Assembly (NCBI GenBank): GCA_038147495.1
Contig: JAYQTT010000024.1
Location: 1 to 27,619 of the forward strand
Length of the DNA: 27,619 nucleotides
DNA from: MED-G116 sp038147495
Lineage (GTDB): Bacteria; Pseudomonadota; Alphaproteobacteria; Puniceispirillales; Puniceispirillaceae
Direction: 5' to 3'
In this document: positions 7,204 to 15,024 of the stretch, in pieces
Position numbering within the stretch: the stretch's first letter is position 1
How the letters are laid out: the number at the start of each line of letters is the position of its first letter
The notes under the pieces: generated by a model
What the model was told of the DNA's origin: nothing
Database searches by the model: none
Seen by the model: only the letters and a program-made list of their open reading frames with translations
Position numbers and translations under genes: made by a program

Positions 7204-9423
7204 TTAGGCACCCCCAGCGCCTGCATCACGGCGTGTTGTCACGGTTTTACCCACGATCAATTGCAGAATTATGATCACCGCCAACATCAGGAAGATCAGC
7301 GTTGTCGAATAGGCAATCGCAAGGCCGTAATCATTATTTTCGACACGACCAATGATATAGCTGGTCGCCATGTCATATTCGGCACTGACAAGGAAGATGA
7401 CGGCCGAAATCGCTGTCATTGATCTCACAAAGCTGAAAACAAGCGCCGCAAGAATTGCCGGCCTGAGCAGCGGAAGCACAATTTTTCGGAAGGTATGAAA
7501 AGAGTTTGCGCCTAGCGTCAACGACGACTCATCAAGGCTCTTGTCAATCTGTGCCATCGCCGCGACACCGGACCTCACACCAACCGGCATATTGCGGAAG
7601 ATAAAGCTGACCACAAGAATAACGCCGGTGCCTGTTATCTCGATCGGCGGCACGTTGAAGGCCAGAATATAGCTGACACCGATGACTGTCCCCGGAATCG
7701 CAAAGCTGAGCATCGTGCCAAATTCAAAGGCGTTCTTGCCCTTGAAATTATGCCGCGTCAAAAGATAGGCCGTCACCAATCCAATCGCCGCCGTCAATGG
7801 TGCGGCGATGGCGGCGATCATGAAGGTCGTACCAAAGGAGTTCCAGGCAGAACCGGTCCAGCGGATGCCCTCTTCATCAAAAGCAACTGAAAATGCAGTG
7901 ACATAATGTTTGACGGTCAGGCTGTTGTTGAGCCCCCACATTTCGACAAAGCTGCCATAAACAATGATGCTGTAGATGATCAAGGTGAACCCGGCCCAGC
8001 CAAGACCAATGGTGATCACCCCGCGTGCCAGCACCGGCGGCAGCTTCATGTGCAGACCACTGTCACCCTTGCCGGTGATGGTCGTATAGGATTTCCGACC
8101 AAGCCAGAAGCGCTGGATATAAAATGCGGCCAATGTGAAGGACAATAGCACCATCGCCAGAACAGCGGCGCGTCCCTGATCATATTGCGCGCCGACAATG
8201 GCAAAGAAAATCTCGGTCGATAGCACGTCATAATTGCCGCCAAGGACAAGCGGATTGCCAAAATCGGCCATGCTTTCGATAAAACCAAGCAGGAACGCAT
8301 TGGCAAGCCCCGGGCGGATCAGCGGCAATGACACAGTATTGATAACCTGCATCGGTGTCGCGCGCAGAGTTTGCGCCGCCTCTTCCATTGACGGGCTGAC
8401 GCTTTCGACAACGCCGATCAACACCAAAAAAGCAATTGGTGTATAGGCCAATGTCTGCGCGATGACGATCCCGGGCAGTCCATAGACCCAGCGCGTTGGA
8501 GTCAGCCCAAACATGTCACTGACCGTTGTCGTGACGATGCCCGACAACCCGAACAAAAGGATGATCGCCAAGCCAATAACAAAGGGAGGCGTAATAATCG
8601 GGATCACGCTTATCGCCCGGATAAAGCGCCTGTAGCGCAGGTTTGTCCGCGTTACCAGAAGCGCAAAAACCAGTCCCAATGTTGTCGTCAGGAAGCCGAC
8701 AATAACGGCCATGAAAACCGAGTTCCACGCGACTCCACATCTTTTGCCAGCATAGACGCAGGCAAGCGACCATATCCTGTCATCGCTGAATTTTTGCCAG
8801 AAAATTGGCAAGGAATAGGCGTTTTTCTCATCCACAAAGGCAAGGATGATCAGCTTCAGGATCGGATAGAAAACAAAGATGCCAACCAGCATGACCACAA
8901 AAAAGATCATGCCGATGACAAATTTATCTCCCATCGTGCCTCGGCGCTGTGCAACACCGGATGAGAACAGGAACAAACAGCTGGCGAAATAGAGCATGGC
9001 CCCATATCCCATGCCGAATTGGCGATCACCAAGTGGACCAAAAAGTGCCTGCAATGTGGTCAATTGCCAGCCACGGATGCCGATCAACAGGCCTTGCGCG
9101 CACAACCAGACAAGACCAAAGCCGCCACCAATCATCAGCAGATTGGCAATCACCGGAGACCGGCGCGGCATCCCTGCCGCATAGGCGGCGACAACAAACG
9201 GCAAGACAAGCGGTGCCAGCCACAGCTTTTCCCCCTGAACAAGAAGGAAGGCTAGTGGGGCATAATCGCTATCCATCGGATAGCCGTCAAAGAGCCATTC
9301 AAAACCAAAAAAGCCATCCTCGATACCATACCAGGGCAGCACCAGGGATGAGAATAACCCGACCATCAGCCAGAGCGTGATGGTCGGGTTTTGATTGTGA
9401 CTATTAGTTAGCGAGGCAAACAA
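7204..9423 (-). CDS. Fused double permease of a phosphonate-type ABC importer, with an extra N-terminal membrane domain (AepW-like)
   Basis: A 739-residue inner-membrane protein in which two permease units are fused. The cytoplasmic coupling loops are EEAAQTLRATPMQ...LPLIRPG (347-372) and DESSLTLGANSF...LPLLRPA (631-656), each the EAA-type helix that docks on the ATPase. Residues 1-165 form an added hydrophobic domain with about four membrane segments (roughly 14-34, 56-82, 91-116, 138-156), not part of the usual FbpB-type fused permease of about 550 residues. The first codon is probably TTG at 9423: an in-frame stop lies just upstream, and the first ATG (9366) lacks a ribosome site and would cut into the first membrane segment. 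It lies 24 bases after the binding-protein gene and abuts the ATPase gene. Confidence 0.8.
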   Translation of the reverse strand: MFASLTNSHNQNPTITLWLMVGLFSSLVLPWYGIEDGFFGFEWLFDGYPMDSDYAPLAFLLVQGEKLWLAPLVLPFVVAAYAAGMPRRSPVIANLLMIGGGFGLVWLCAQGLLIGIRGWQLTTLQALFGPLGDRQFGMGYGAMLYFASCLFLFSSGVAQRRGTMGDKFVIGMIFFVVMLVGIFVFYPILKLIILAFVDEKNAYSLPIFWQKFSDDRIWSLACVYAGKRCGVAWNSVFMAVIVGFLTTTLGLVFALLVTRTNLRYRRFIRAISVIPIITPPFVIGLAIILLFGLSGIVTTTVSDMFGLTPTRWVYGLPGIVIAQTLAYTPIAFLVLIGVVESVSPSMEEAAQTLRATPMQVINTVSLPLIRPGLANAFLLGFIESMADFGNPLVLGGNYDVLSTEIFFAIVGAQYDQGRAAVLAMVLLSFTLAAFYIQRFWLGRKSYTTITGKGDSGLHMKLPPVLARGVITIGLGWAGFTLIIYSIIVYGSFVEMWGLNNSLTVKHYVTAFSVAFDEEGIRWTGSAWNSFGTTFMIAAIAAPLTAAIGLVTAYLLTRHNFKGKNAFEFGTMLSFAIPGTVIGVSYILAFNVPPIEITGTGVILVVSFIFRNMPVGVRSGVAAMAQIDKSLDESSLTLGANSFHTFRKIVLPLLRPAILAALVFSFVRSMTAISAVIFLVSAEYDMATSYIIGRVENNDYGLAIAYSTTLIFLMLAVIIILQLIVGKTVTTRRDAGAGGA

Positions 9424-9447
9424 TGCCTGAACTCACTATTTATCGAT

Positions 9448-10464
9448 CTATTGGGCGTACACCTCGTCATCCCATTTCTTCAGGAGACGCTTGCGCTCAG
9501 CGCTCGACCCGTACTTCTTGAAGTCGTAATCGATAAGCTTGATCGAAGAGAGATCAGGCGCCGCAGAGGAGGTCTCAGAGCCTTTATTTGACGGCACCTG
9601 ATATGCCTTGACCTGAAGCGCCAGCGACTGTGCATCGGCGCTCAAGGCCCAGTCATAGAACTTCTTCGCGCTTTCCGGATTCCGCGCGCCTTCGATGATC
9701 GACATTGAACCAATCTCGTAACCGGTGCCCTCGCATGGTGCCACCACCTTGATCGGGAAGCCGGATACTGCCTGCTTCACTGCGTCATGCATGAAGACAA
9801 TACCAATGGTGTTCTCGCCCTTTGCCGCAGCCTTGATCGGCGCTGAACCTGACTTGGTGTATTGGTTGATGTTCTTGTGAAGACCCTTCATGAATTCAAA
9901 GCCTTCATCTTCACCAAACAGCTGAACCATAGTTGCCAGCGTTGTGTAGGCGGTTCCCGAAGAATTCGGGTTTGCCATCTGCACATGGCCCTTATATTCA
10001 GGCTTCAAAAGGTCCTTCCAGCAAGATGGAACCGGCAGGTTATTTTTCTTCAGAAGGTCCTCGTTATAGCCATAGCCAAGCGCACCGGAATAAATACCGA
10101 TCGTCTTGTCGCCGGCAGAAGCCGCCTGCCGCAACGCCCAGTCCTGTAGCTCAGAGCGCATGGACGACGTATACGCCATAGTCAGCCCTTCTTCTGCAGC
10201 CTGCAGATGCGGGTCACCGGTGCCGCCCCACCAAACGTCACCTTTCGGATTGGATGATTCCGCCTTGATCTGTGCAAAGGTTTCACCCGAGCTCTTGCGT
10301 GTCATATTAACCTTGATGCCAGTGGCCGCAGAAAATTCCTTGGTCATCAATTGGCACCAATCTTCCTGGGCGCTGCAATAGAATGTCAGCTTGTCGGCTG
10401 CGTTTGCCGTACTTGCCCCAAGTGCAAGCATGCCAGCCAGTGTCAATTTAACTAAAGACTTCAT
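9448..10464 (-). CDS. Periplasmic binding protein, AepX / Fe3+-binding-like fold
   Basis: A 338-residue precursor with a signal peptide (MKSLVKLTLAGMLALGASTANA, likely cut before ADKLTF). The mature part, TFYCSAQEDWCQLMTKEFSAATG then GDVWWGGTGDPH, is typical of the class that includes FbpA/AfuA iron-binding proteins and 2-aminoethylphosphonate-binding proteins. There is no adjacent Tyr-Tyr pair, which iron-binding FbpA uses, so iron is unlikely as ligand. The start at 10464 has GGAGAGAAAG just upstream; an upstream ATG at 10509 would add 15 charged residues before the signal peptide. It is the first gene of the importer operon, with a sigma-70-like promoter upstream. Uptake of an aminoethylphosphonate-like ligand is inferred from the neighbours. 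Confidence 0.8.
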   Translation of the reverse strand: MKSLVKLTLAGMLALGASTANAADKLTFYCSAQEDWCQLMTKEFSAATGIKVNMTRKSSGETFAQIKAESSNPKGDVWWGGTGDPHLQAAEEGLTMAYTSSMRSELQDWALRQAASAGDKTIGIYSGALGYGYNEDLLKKNNLPVPSCWKDLLKPEYKGHVQMANPNSSGTAYTTLATMVQLFGEDEGFEFMKGLHKNINQYTKSGSAPIKAAAKGENTIGIVFMHDAVKQAVSGFPIKVVAPCEGTGYEIGSMSIIEGARNPESAKKFYDWALSADAQSLALQVKAYQVPSNKGSETSSAAPDLSSIKLIDYDFKKYGSSAERKRLLKKWDDEVYAQ

Positions 10465-10523
10465 CTTTCTCTCCAATGATATTTTTGGCTCGCGGCGCTT
10501 TTTTGCCAATGAGCTTTGTCTTT

Positions 10524-10553
10524 ATTAGAAACCGACAATATTCTGCTTGCCAA
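10524..10553 (-). promoter_or_regulatory. Sigma-70-like promoter for the phosphonate-type importer operon
   Basis: On the minus strand TTGGCA (10553-10548) and TCTAAT (10529-10524) are separated by 18 bases; each matches the consensus hexamer at 5 of 6 positions. It lies about 60 bases upstream of the binding-protein start at 10464. An AT-rich inverted repeat, GTTTTAT/ATAAAAC (10556-10562 and 10575-10581), sits directly upstream of the -35 and could bind a regulator. I saw no Pho-box pair. Confidence 0.45.
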
Positions 10554-10593
10554 GTGTTTTATGATCAAACAGTAATAAAACTGTACCCGCCGA

Positions 10594-10632
10594 TATCACC
10601 TATGGATCAGGGCTGTCCTGATCATGGTGATA
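10594..10632 (+). promoter_or_regulatory. Large inverted repeat in the leader of the phosphatase gene
   Basis: TATCACC (10594-10600) pairs with GGTGATA (10626-10632), and GATCAGG (10605-10611) pairs with CCTGATC (10617-10623) around a GCTGT loop; the only interruption is an internal loop of 4 against 2 bases. It ends 9 bases before the AGAGGAG ribosome site of the gene at 10655. There is no T-run, so it is not an obvious terminator. It could be an operator shared by the two divergent genes or a structured 5' leader. Confidence 0.5.
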
Positions 10633-10654
10633 CAAGCTTTAGAGGAGTGATCAG

Positions 10655-11446
10655 ATGAAACTTGCGCATGATGACCGATGCCAACTGGCCGAAAAACTGG
10701 CACGCGATGCCGGGGAGTTGGGGCTTCAATATTTCGCGCGTCTGGACCAGCTTCAAGTTGATCGCAAGGGGCATCAGGACCTCGTTTCCGAAGCCGACAA
10801 GGCACTTGAAAAGCAGATACGAGCTGGCATCGAAGCGGCCTTTCCGCAGGATGGAATTCTTGGTGAAGAAGATGGCTATGCAGCCGGTGACAATGATTAT
10901 GTGTGGGTGATCGATCCGATTGATGGCACCGCCAATTTTGTCTCCGGCATCCCGGCCTGGACGGTGGTGATTGCACTTGTTCACAAATCGCGCGTTATGT
11001 CAGGCTTCATTTACGATCCGGTAATGGACGTCATGTATAAAGGCTATGATGGCGAAGGGGCCTATCGCAACGATAGCCCAATGACCGTTGTCGCCGGTGC
11101 CGACATCAAGGCCGGCTCGGTTGCCGTTGGATATTCCAACCGGAGCAAAGCCGGATTTATCGAAGCTCTTGTCACGTCACTCGTCGCCGATGGCGGTGTG
11201 TTTTACCGGAATGCCTCGGGGGCGCTGTCCCTTGCTTATGTTGCTGACGGCAAATTGATCGGCTATTGCGAAGATCATATGAATGCGTGGGATTATCTGG
11301 CGGGCCAGCTCATGATTCGTGAGGCCGGCGGCATCATTGAGGAACAGGATGTTGAAGACGTGTTGCGCAAGGGAGGCCGCGTTGTGGCCTCGGCGCCTCC
11401 GGTATTCGAGCGTCTTCTGGAACTGACAATGAACGCCATGAACTAG
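10655..11446 (+). CDS. Inositol-monophosphatase-family phosphatase
   Basis: A 263-residue Mg2+-dependent phosphatase of the IMPase/FBPase superfamily. The metal and catalytic motifs are DLVSEAD (42-48), GEED (70-73), DPIDGT (87-92) and NAWDYLAG (210-217, Asp213). These enzymes dephosphorylate small phosphate monoesters (inositol phosphate, histidinol phosphate, 3'-phosphoadenosine phosphate). A strong AGAGGAG ribosome site precedes the start. It is divergent from the phosphonate-type importer and shares its upstream region, so it may recover phosphate from an imported ester, but this is inference. The substrate cannot be told from sequence; WDYLAG in place of the common WDxAAG is a minor variation. 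Confidence 0.85.
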   Translation: MKLAHDDRCQLAEKLARDAGELGLQYFARLDQLQVDRKGHQDLVSEADKALEKQIRAGIEAAFPQDGILGEEDGYAAGDNDYVWVIDPIDGTANFVSGIPAWTVVIALVHKSRVMSGFIYDPVMDVMYKGYDGEGAYRNDSPMTVVAGADIKAGSVAVGYSNRSKAGFIEALVTSLVADGGVFYRNASGALSLAYVADGKLIGYCEDHMNAWDYLAGQLMIREAGGIIEEQDVEDVLRKGGRVVASAPPVFERLLELTMNAMN

Positions 11447-11470
11447 CGCGACTTTGGCGGGAGTGAGCCC

Positions 11471-12166
11471 TCATGTTCTGGCATTTTCGAAAGCCGCCCA
11501 TGCCGCTTCAAATTCTTCAAAGGTCATCGGCCCTTTTCGCGCCGGTTCAAGAATGCATAACTCAGCCCGAAACAGTGTCTGGATTGCCTCGGCAAGATCA
11601 TCAATCACCGCTGGCGGGATCACCAGCGCGCCATGCCGGTCAGCGTGAACAAGATCACCATCGGCGATATCAAGATCAAAAACCCGTGCGCCTTTTGCGT
11701 AATCTACAACATGAACAAAGCCATGACTTGGGCCGATTGATCCGGCGAGGACAGTGAAGCCTTCAGCAAGATCACCAAGGTCACGCATGACGCCATTTGT
11801 CAGCGCGCCCGACACCCCAAGGGATTTGTGAACCGTAGTATTCACCTCTCCCCAAAAAGCGCCGACGGCGTCCGGATAATCGATGTCCTCAACCACGGCA
11901 ATGGCCGGGCGCGGTCCTTCTGCCACATGTCGGTAATAGCCAAGCCGCCGCTCGCGCACGATATCGGCTGGATCCGAAGACGGCTGCCGACCAGCAATTC
12001 TCGCCGTGCAGGCATAGCCAACAATGGCGCTGGCGCCGGGTGCCGATGAGAGCACGTTGCCGCGGGTGAAAGCATCAAAGCCACGCCGCCCTTGCACTGT
12101 CTCAATCGCGTTGCAGACAGTCGGCGTATCCACCGAACGAAGCAGCTTTAAAAGGGACTCATCCAT
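11471..12166 (-). CDS. RraA-family aldolase/decarboxylase-like protein
   Basis: A 231-residue protein of the RraA / 4-hydroxy-4-methyl-2-oxoglutarate (HMG) aldolase family, a trimeric fold in which a divalent metal helps cleave or decarboxylate oxo-acids such as HMG or oxaloacetate. FWGEV (104-108), GALTNGVMRDLGDL (120-133, with Arg128-Asp129) and ADGDLVHADRHGALVIP (168-184) are the recognisable active-site segments. The start at 12166 has GGAGATACAAG directly upstream and overlaps the end of the preceding hydrolase gene by 8 bases; an upstream ATG (12196) would add 10 residues. It is the last gene of the long minus-strand operon and would fit the final cleavage of a branched or hydroxylated oxo-acid to central metabolites. 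The RNase-E-inhibitor role of E. coli RraA is unlikely in this context. Confidence 0.75.
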   Translation of the reverse strand: MDESLLKLLRSVDTPTVCNAIETVQGRRGFDAFTRGNVLSSAPGASAIVGYACTARIAGRQPSSDPADIVRERRLGYYRHVAEGPRPAIAVVEDIDYPDAVGAFWGEVNTTVHKSLGVSGALTNGVMRDLGDLAEGFTVLAGSIGPSHGFVHVVDYAKGARVFDLDIADGDLVHADRHGALVIPPAVIDDLAEAIQTLFRAELCILEPARKGPMTFEEFEAAWAAFENART

Positions 12167-12863
12167 CTTGTATCTCCAACAGGTTTTTAAGGGCAAGCGT
12201 CACCTGATCAGGCGTCTCAATTGTAGGCAAATGGCCAGCATCTTCAATAATACATAATCTGGCATGCGGCATCATCTGCTTCATCGCCTCATGCCTCTCC
12301 ACGGGGCATAGCCTGTCATGGCGGCCACACAGGATCAGTGCCGGACAGGTCACACGCCGCAGCGTTGAGCAATAATCAGGCCGATCACGAAGTGCCATGG
12401 ACTGCTCGATAAAGGCCGTGGCGCCAAGTGACAGTGCCATCTTCATACACAAATCACGAAGCGCAATGCCGTCTGCCGGATCAATGAAATAATTCGGCTT
12501 CATGTCCTCACGCATGACGCTTTTCAGCAACCCACTCTCGACCGCCTTGAGTTGCGCGGCACGGCGCTGTTTCATTTCCTCGCGTTCGGCAAAGGGGTTG
12601 GTGTCAATCAATGCCAGATGAGTGATACGATGTTGAGCTTGTCTGGCACACTCCATGGCCAGAATGCCCCCCATCGAGACACCGGCCAAAGCAAAACATG
12701 GCGGCGCATCGGCGAGGACATTCTCCGCCAGCGCTTCCATGCTGGTCGCCCCGGTGAGTTTTGGCACGATAACATCTCGGTCTCGTCCAAGAACGGCAAT
12801 CTGCTGTGCAAACAGCCGTTCGTCACACATCATCCCGGGAAGCAGGACAAGAGGCCGTGTCAT
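12159..12863 (-). CDS. Alpha/beta hydrolase
   Basis: A 234-residue alpha/beta hydrolase with a complete triad: Ser63 in GVSMGG, Asp183 in GRHDRLCP and His211 in DAGHLPT. The oxyanion-side motif is LLPGMMCDERLF near the N-terminus, as in MenH-, BioH- and enol-lactonase-like enzymes. It is cytoplasmic. The start lies 9 bases after the stop of the MetE-like gene, and its end overlaps the RraA-like gene by 8 bases, so it is a tight member of the operon. It could hydrolyse an ester or lactone intermediate of the pathway; its substrate is unknown. Confidence 0.8.
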   Translation of the reverse strand: MTRPLVLLPGMMCDERLFAQQIAVLGRDRDVIVPKLTGATSMEALAENVLADAPPCFALAGVSMGGILAMECARQAQHRITHLALIDTNPFAEREEMKQRRAAQLKAVESGLLKSVMREDMKPNYFIDPADGIALRDLCMKMALSLGATAFIEQSMALRDRPDYCSTLRRVTCPALILCGRHDRLCPVERHEAMKQMMPHARLCIIEDAGHLPTIETPDQVTLALKNLLEIQDG

Positions 12864-12872
12864 TGCAGCCTT

Positions 12873-14006
12873 TTACAGACGCGCGCTGGCAAGAGCCGCA
12901 CCGTCAGCAAGGGTTGCCAGCTTGGCATAGGCGATGTCGGGATCAACGGCACCAAAACCGGCAAACGTACCAAAGCCACAATCTGAACCGGCGATCACAC
13001 GCTCTGCACCGACGATGTCGACAAATGTCTTGATCCTTTGCGACACAAGCTCGGGGTGCTCAACAAAATTGGTTGTCGTATCGACCACACCGGGAACCAA
13101 TATCTTGTCGTCTGGTATTTCGGACTTCCGATCCCTGAACACAGTCCATTCATGGGCATGGCGCGGATTTGACGTTTCAAAAAGCACATATCGTGCCCGC
13201 GCACGCATCAGCGTTCCAAAGACCTTGTCCATGTCAATGTCACACACATGAGGCCCTTCATAATTGCCCCAACAAATGTGAATGCGTACATGTTTTGGAT
13301 CTATATCGCGGAGCGCATGGTTCAGCGCTTCGACATGCATATTGGCGATCTTGATAAACTCGTCATCACTGAGGTCGGCAAACAGCATGTGCCGGGACAG
13401 TGCGAGATCAGGACAATCCAGCTGCAAGTCAATGCCAGCCGCAACAATGGTCTCGTACTCTGCCTTCATCGCATCGGCCAACGCCGCCAAATATGCCTCG
13501 CGCGTGGCATAATGCTGATTTTGAAGAAACAACGAGATCACCCCGGGAGACGCCGCATTCATGAATGCCCGCTTGGCGCCATGCTTGGCCATGGCTGATT
13601 TAAGATTGGCGATATCCGCCTCCAATTCGCCCTGGCCTTTGGACTTGACCTCACCGGTGCACATCGGCCGCGCATATTGCGGCGTTCCCCCATCGTCGGC
13701 CAGTCGCTTCAGGAACCCGGGAAACAGCTTCAGATCGCCGGGCGCGTTACGCGGGCTATCACCGGAAAAACCGGTATACCGATCCTTTACATAAGTGGCG
13801 TAGGAGATTTTTGAGGTCTCACCATCAGAAACGATATCGATACCTGCCTCGACCTGCTTTCGCACTGTCTCGGAACAGGCCGCGGCCATACAAGCGTCAA
13901 ATGATGCTTTGTCATATGGTTTTTCATGTTCGCGCGCAAAAATGAAGTCGACCACCTCCTGTGTGCGTGGCAATGAACCGACATGGCTGGTCAAAATCTT
14001 TGTCAT
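12873..14006 (-). CDS. MetE-core-like (cobalamin-independent methionine synthase family) methyltransferase-like protein
   Basis: A 377-residue stand-alone version of the C-terminal zinc domain of MetE. SHVGSLPRT near the N-terminus, the ligand set His243-x-Cys245 (RIHICWGNYEG), Glu277 (FETSN) and Cys343 (GSDCGF) match the HxC...E...C zinc site that activates a thiol substrate. It lacks the N-terminal MetE half (about 400 residues). This family includes methionine synthases that use other methyl donors and epoxyalkane:coenzyme M transferase, so methyl or alkyl transfer to a thiol is possible. A GGGAG ribosome site precedes the start, and the bicupin gene lies 12 bases upstream. Its place in a catabolic operon suggests demethylation or thiol-adduct chemistry rather than housekeeping methionine synthesis. 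The exact reaction is unknown. Confidence 0.75.
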   Translation of the reverse strand: MTKILTSHVGSLPRTQEVVDFIFAREHEKPYDKASFDACMAAACSETVRKQVEAGIDIVSDGETSKISYATYVKDRYTGFSGDSPRNAPGDLKLFPGFLKRLADDGGTPQYARPMCTGEVKSKGQGELEADIANLKSAMAKHGAKRAFMNAASPGVISLFLQNQHYATREAYLAALADAMKAEYETIVAAGIDLQLDCPDLALSRHMLFADLSDDEFIKIANMHVEALNHALRDIDPKHVRIHICWGNYEGPHVCDIDMDKVFGTLMRARARYVLFETSNPRHAHEWTVFRDRKSEIPDDKILVPGVVDTTTNFVEHPELVSQRIKTFVDIVGAERVIAGSDCGFGTFAGFGAVDPDIAYAKLATLADGAALASARL

Positions 14007-14018
14007 GATATGGTCTCC

Positions 14019-15023
14019 CTAGCGGCGTGAAGCGGCTGGCGTGTTGAAGTTCAGTGTTGGGCCAGCAGGATCATCAGTGTTGCGCACCCGGAAAAGGCTG
14101 GCCTCGCCGCTCATCGAGGGCGCAAAACACCGAGACACATTTGGCGGAATCGCAATGACATCGCCGGGAGCCAGCACCTTGCTTTCTCCCGCCAATTCCA
14201 CCCGCCAATGTCCACGCATAACCAGCAACACCTCATGCCGCGATGTTTCATATGCGTTTGCCGGATGTGATCCATCGCGGATCAATTCCAGAGTGAAACC
14301 GGGCCGGTCAACCAGCATACCCTTCTCGCCAATCACACAAACAGGCTCGGCGGAGGCCAATGCCATCATATCCCAATAGCGGGCAACAAAACGCGGGACA
14401 AATTCGGCCGATGTGACTTTGGCAAACAACGCCATATCCCGATCATCAAGAACACGCATCGGTTCCACGCCTTCCGGCAGCGTTTGCCCTTTTTTACTGT
14501 CATAGAGAACACCATTGTCACCAAGCACAAGCCCGTGTGCCACGGCTTCCTCAATGACCTGCGGTGCCCAGATTACCCCGCCCCCGGCATCATCACCGCC
14601 AAGGATGGCCATGATCATTCCGTAATCTGTGCCGATATTTTCAAACCCACGGAAAATGCCGGTTGGAATATTGATCACATCTCCTTCGGTCAGGACCACT
14701 TCACCATCTCGGCCGTCATTACCCCAAAAGAAACGCCAGCGGCCGGACAAGACAAAAAACACTTCGGCGGTACGATGGGTATGCAATGAATTGCGACATT
14801 TCGGCGGCTGCCCCGCGGCACCGATGTTAAAGCCCGGCGTGTCCTGAATGTGAACATGCTGGTCTGCCGCTTCGGACACACCGCCACCAATGATGGTGAA
14901 GTTTTCCTTTTGATCGGAACCCGGCGTGTGTGCGTCAATAAAGGCTGTGCGACAGGGAACCAAATCCCCATATCGGACAATCCGCGACCCCATCTCATCA
15001 GATGTCATTGCCCTTTCCCCCAT
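14019..15023 (-). CDS. Bicupin, gentisate-dioxygenase-like
   Basis: A 334-residue protein with two cupin domains (about residues 65-140 and 240-310). The first keeps HTHRTAE (His81, His83, Glu87), but the usual fourth ligand, the His in PxGxxH, is Arg125 (PTGIFR). The second cupin keeps only RHE (His263, Glu264) and its PPNVSR also lacks the His. Metal binding is therefore reduced compared with gentisate 1,2-dioxygenase. It could be an oxygenase with an altered centre, an isomerase, or a ligand-binding protein. The ATG at 15023 begins one base after the upstream stop; an ATG at 15008 behind GGGGGAAAGG is a good alternative and would shorten the protein by five residues. Confidence 0.7.
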   Translation of the reverse strand: MGERAMTSDEMGSRIVRYGDLVPCRTAFIDAHTPGSDQKENFTIIGGGVSEAADQHVHIQDTPGFNIGAAGQPPKCRNSLHTHRTAEVFFVLSGRWRFFWGNDGRDGEVVLTEGDVINIPTGIFRGFENIGTDYGMIMAILGGDDAGGGVIWAPQVIEEAVAHGLVLGDNGVLYDSKKGQTLPEGVEPMRVLDDRDMALFAKVTSAEFVPRFVARYWDMMALASAEPVCVIGEKGMLVDRPGFTLELIRDGSHPANAYETSRHEVLLVMRGHWRVELAGESKVLAPGDVIAIPPNVSRCFAPSMSGEASLFRVRNTDDPAGPTLNFNTPAASRR

Positions 15024-15024
15024 T

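Noticed and set aside
9448..10464. Iron(III) binding protein
   Set aside because: There is no adjacent Tyr-Tyr pair as in FbpA, and the gene context is C-P bond cleavage.
10465..10654. Pho box in the divergent promoter region
   Set aside because: CTGTACC and CTGTCCT occur, but about 32 bases apart rather than at the 11-base repeat of a Pho box.
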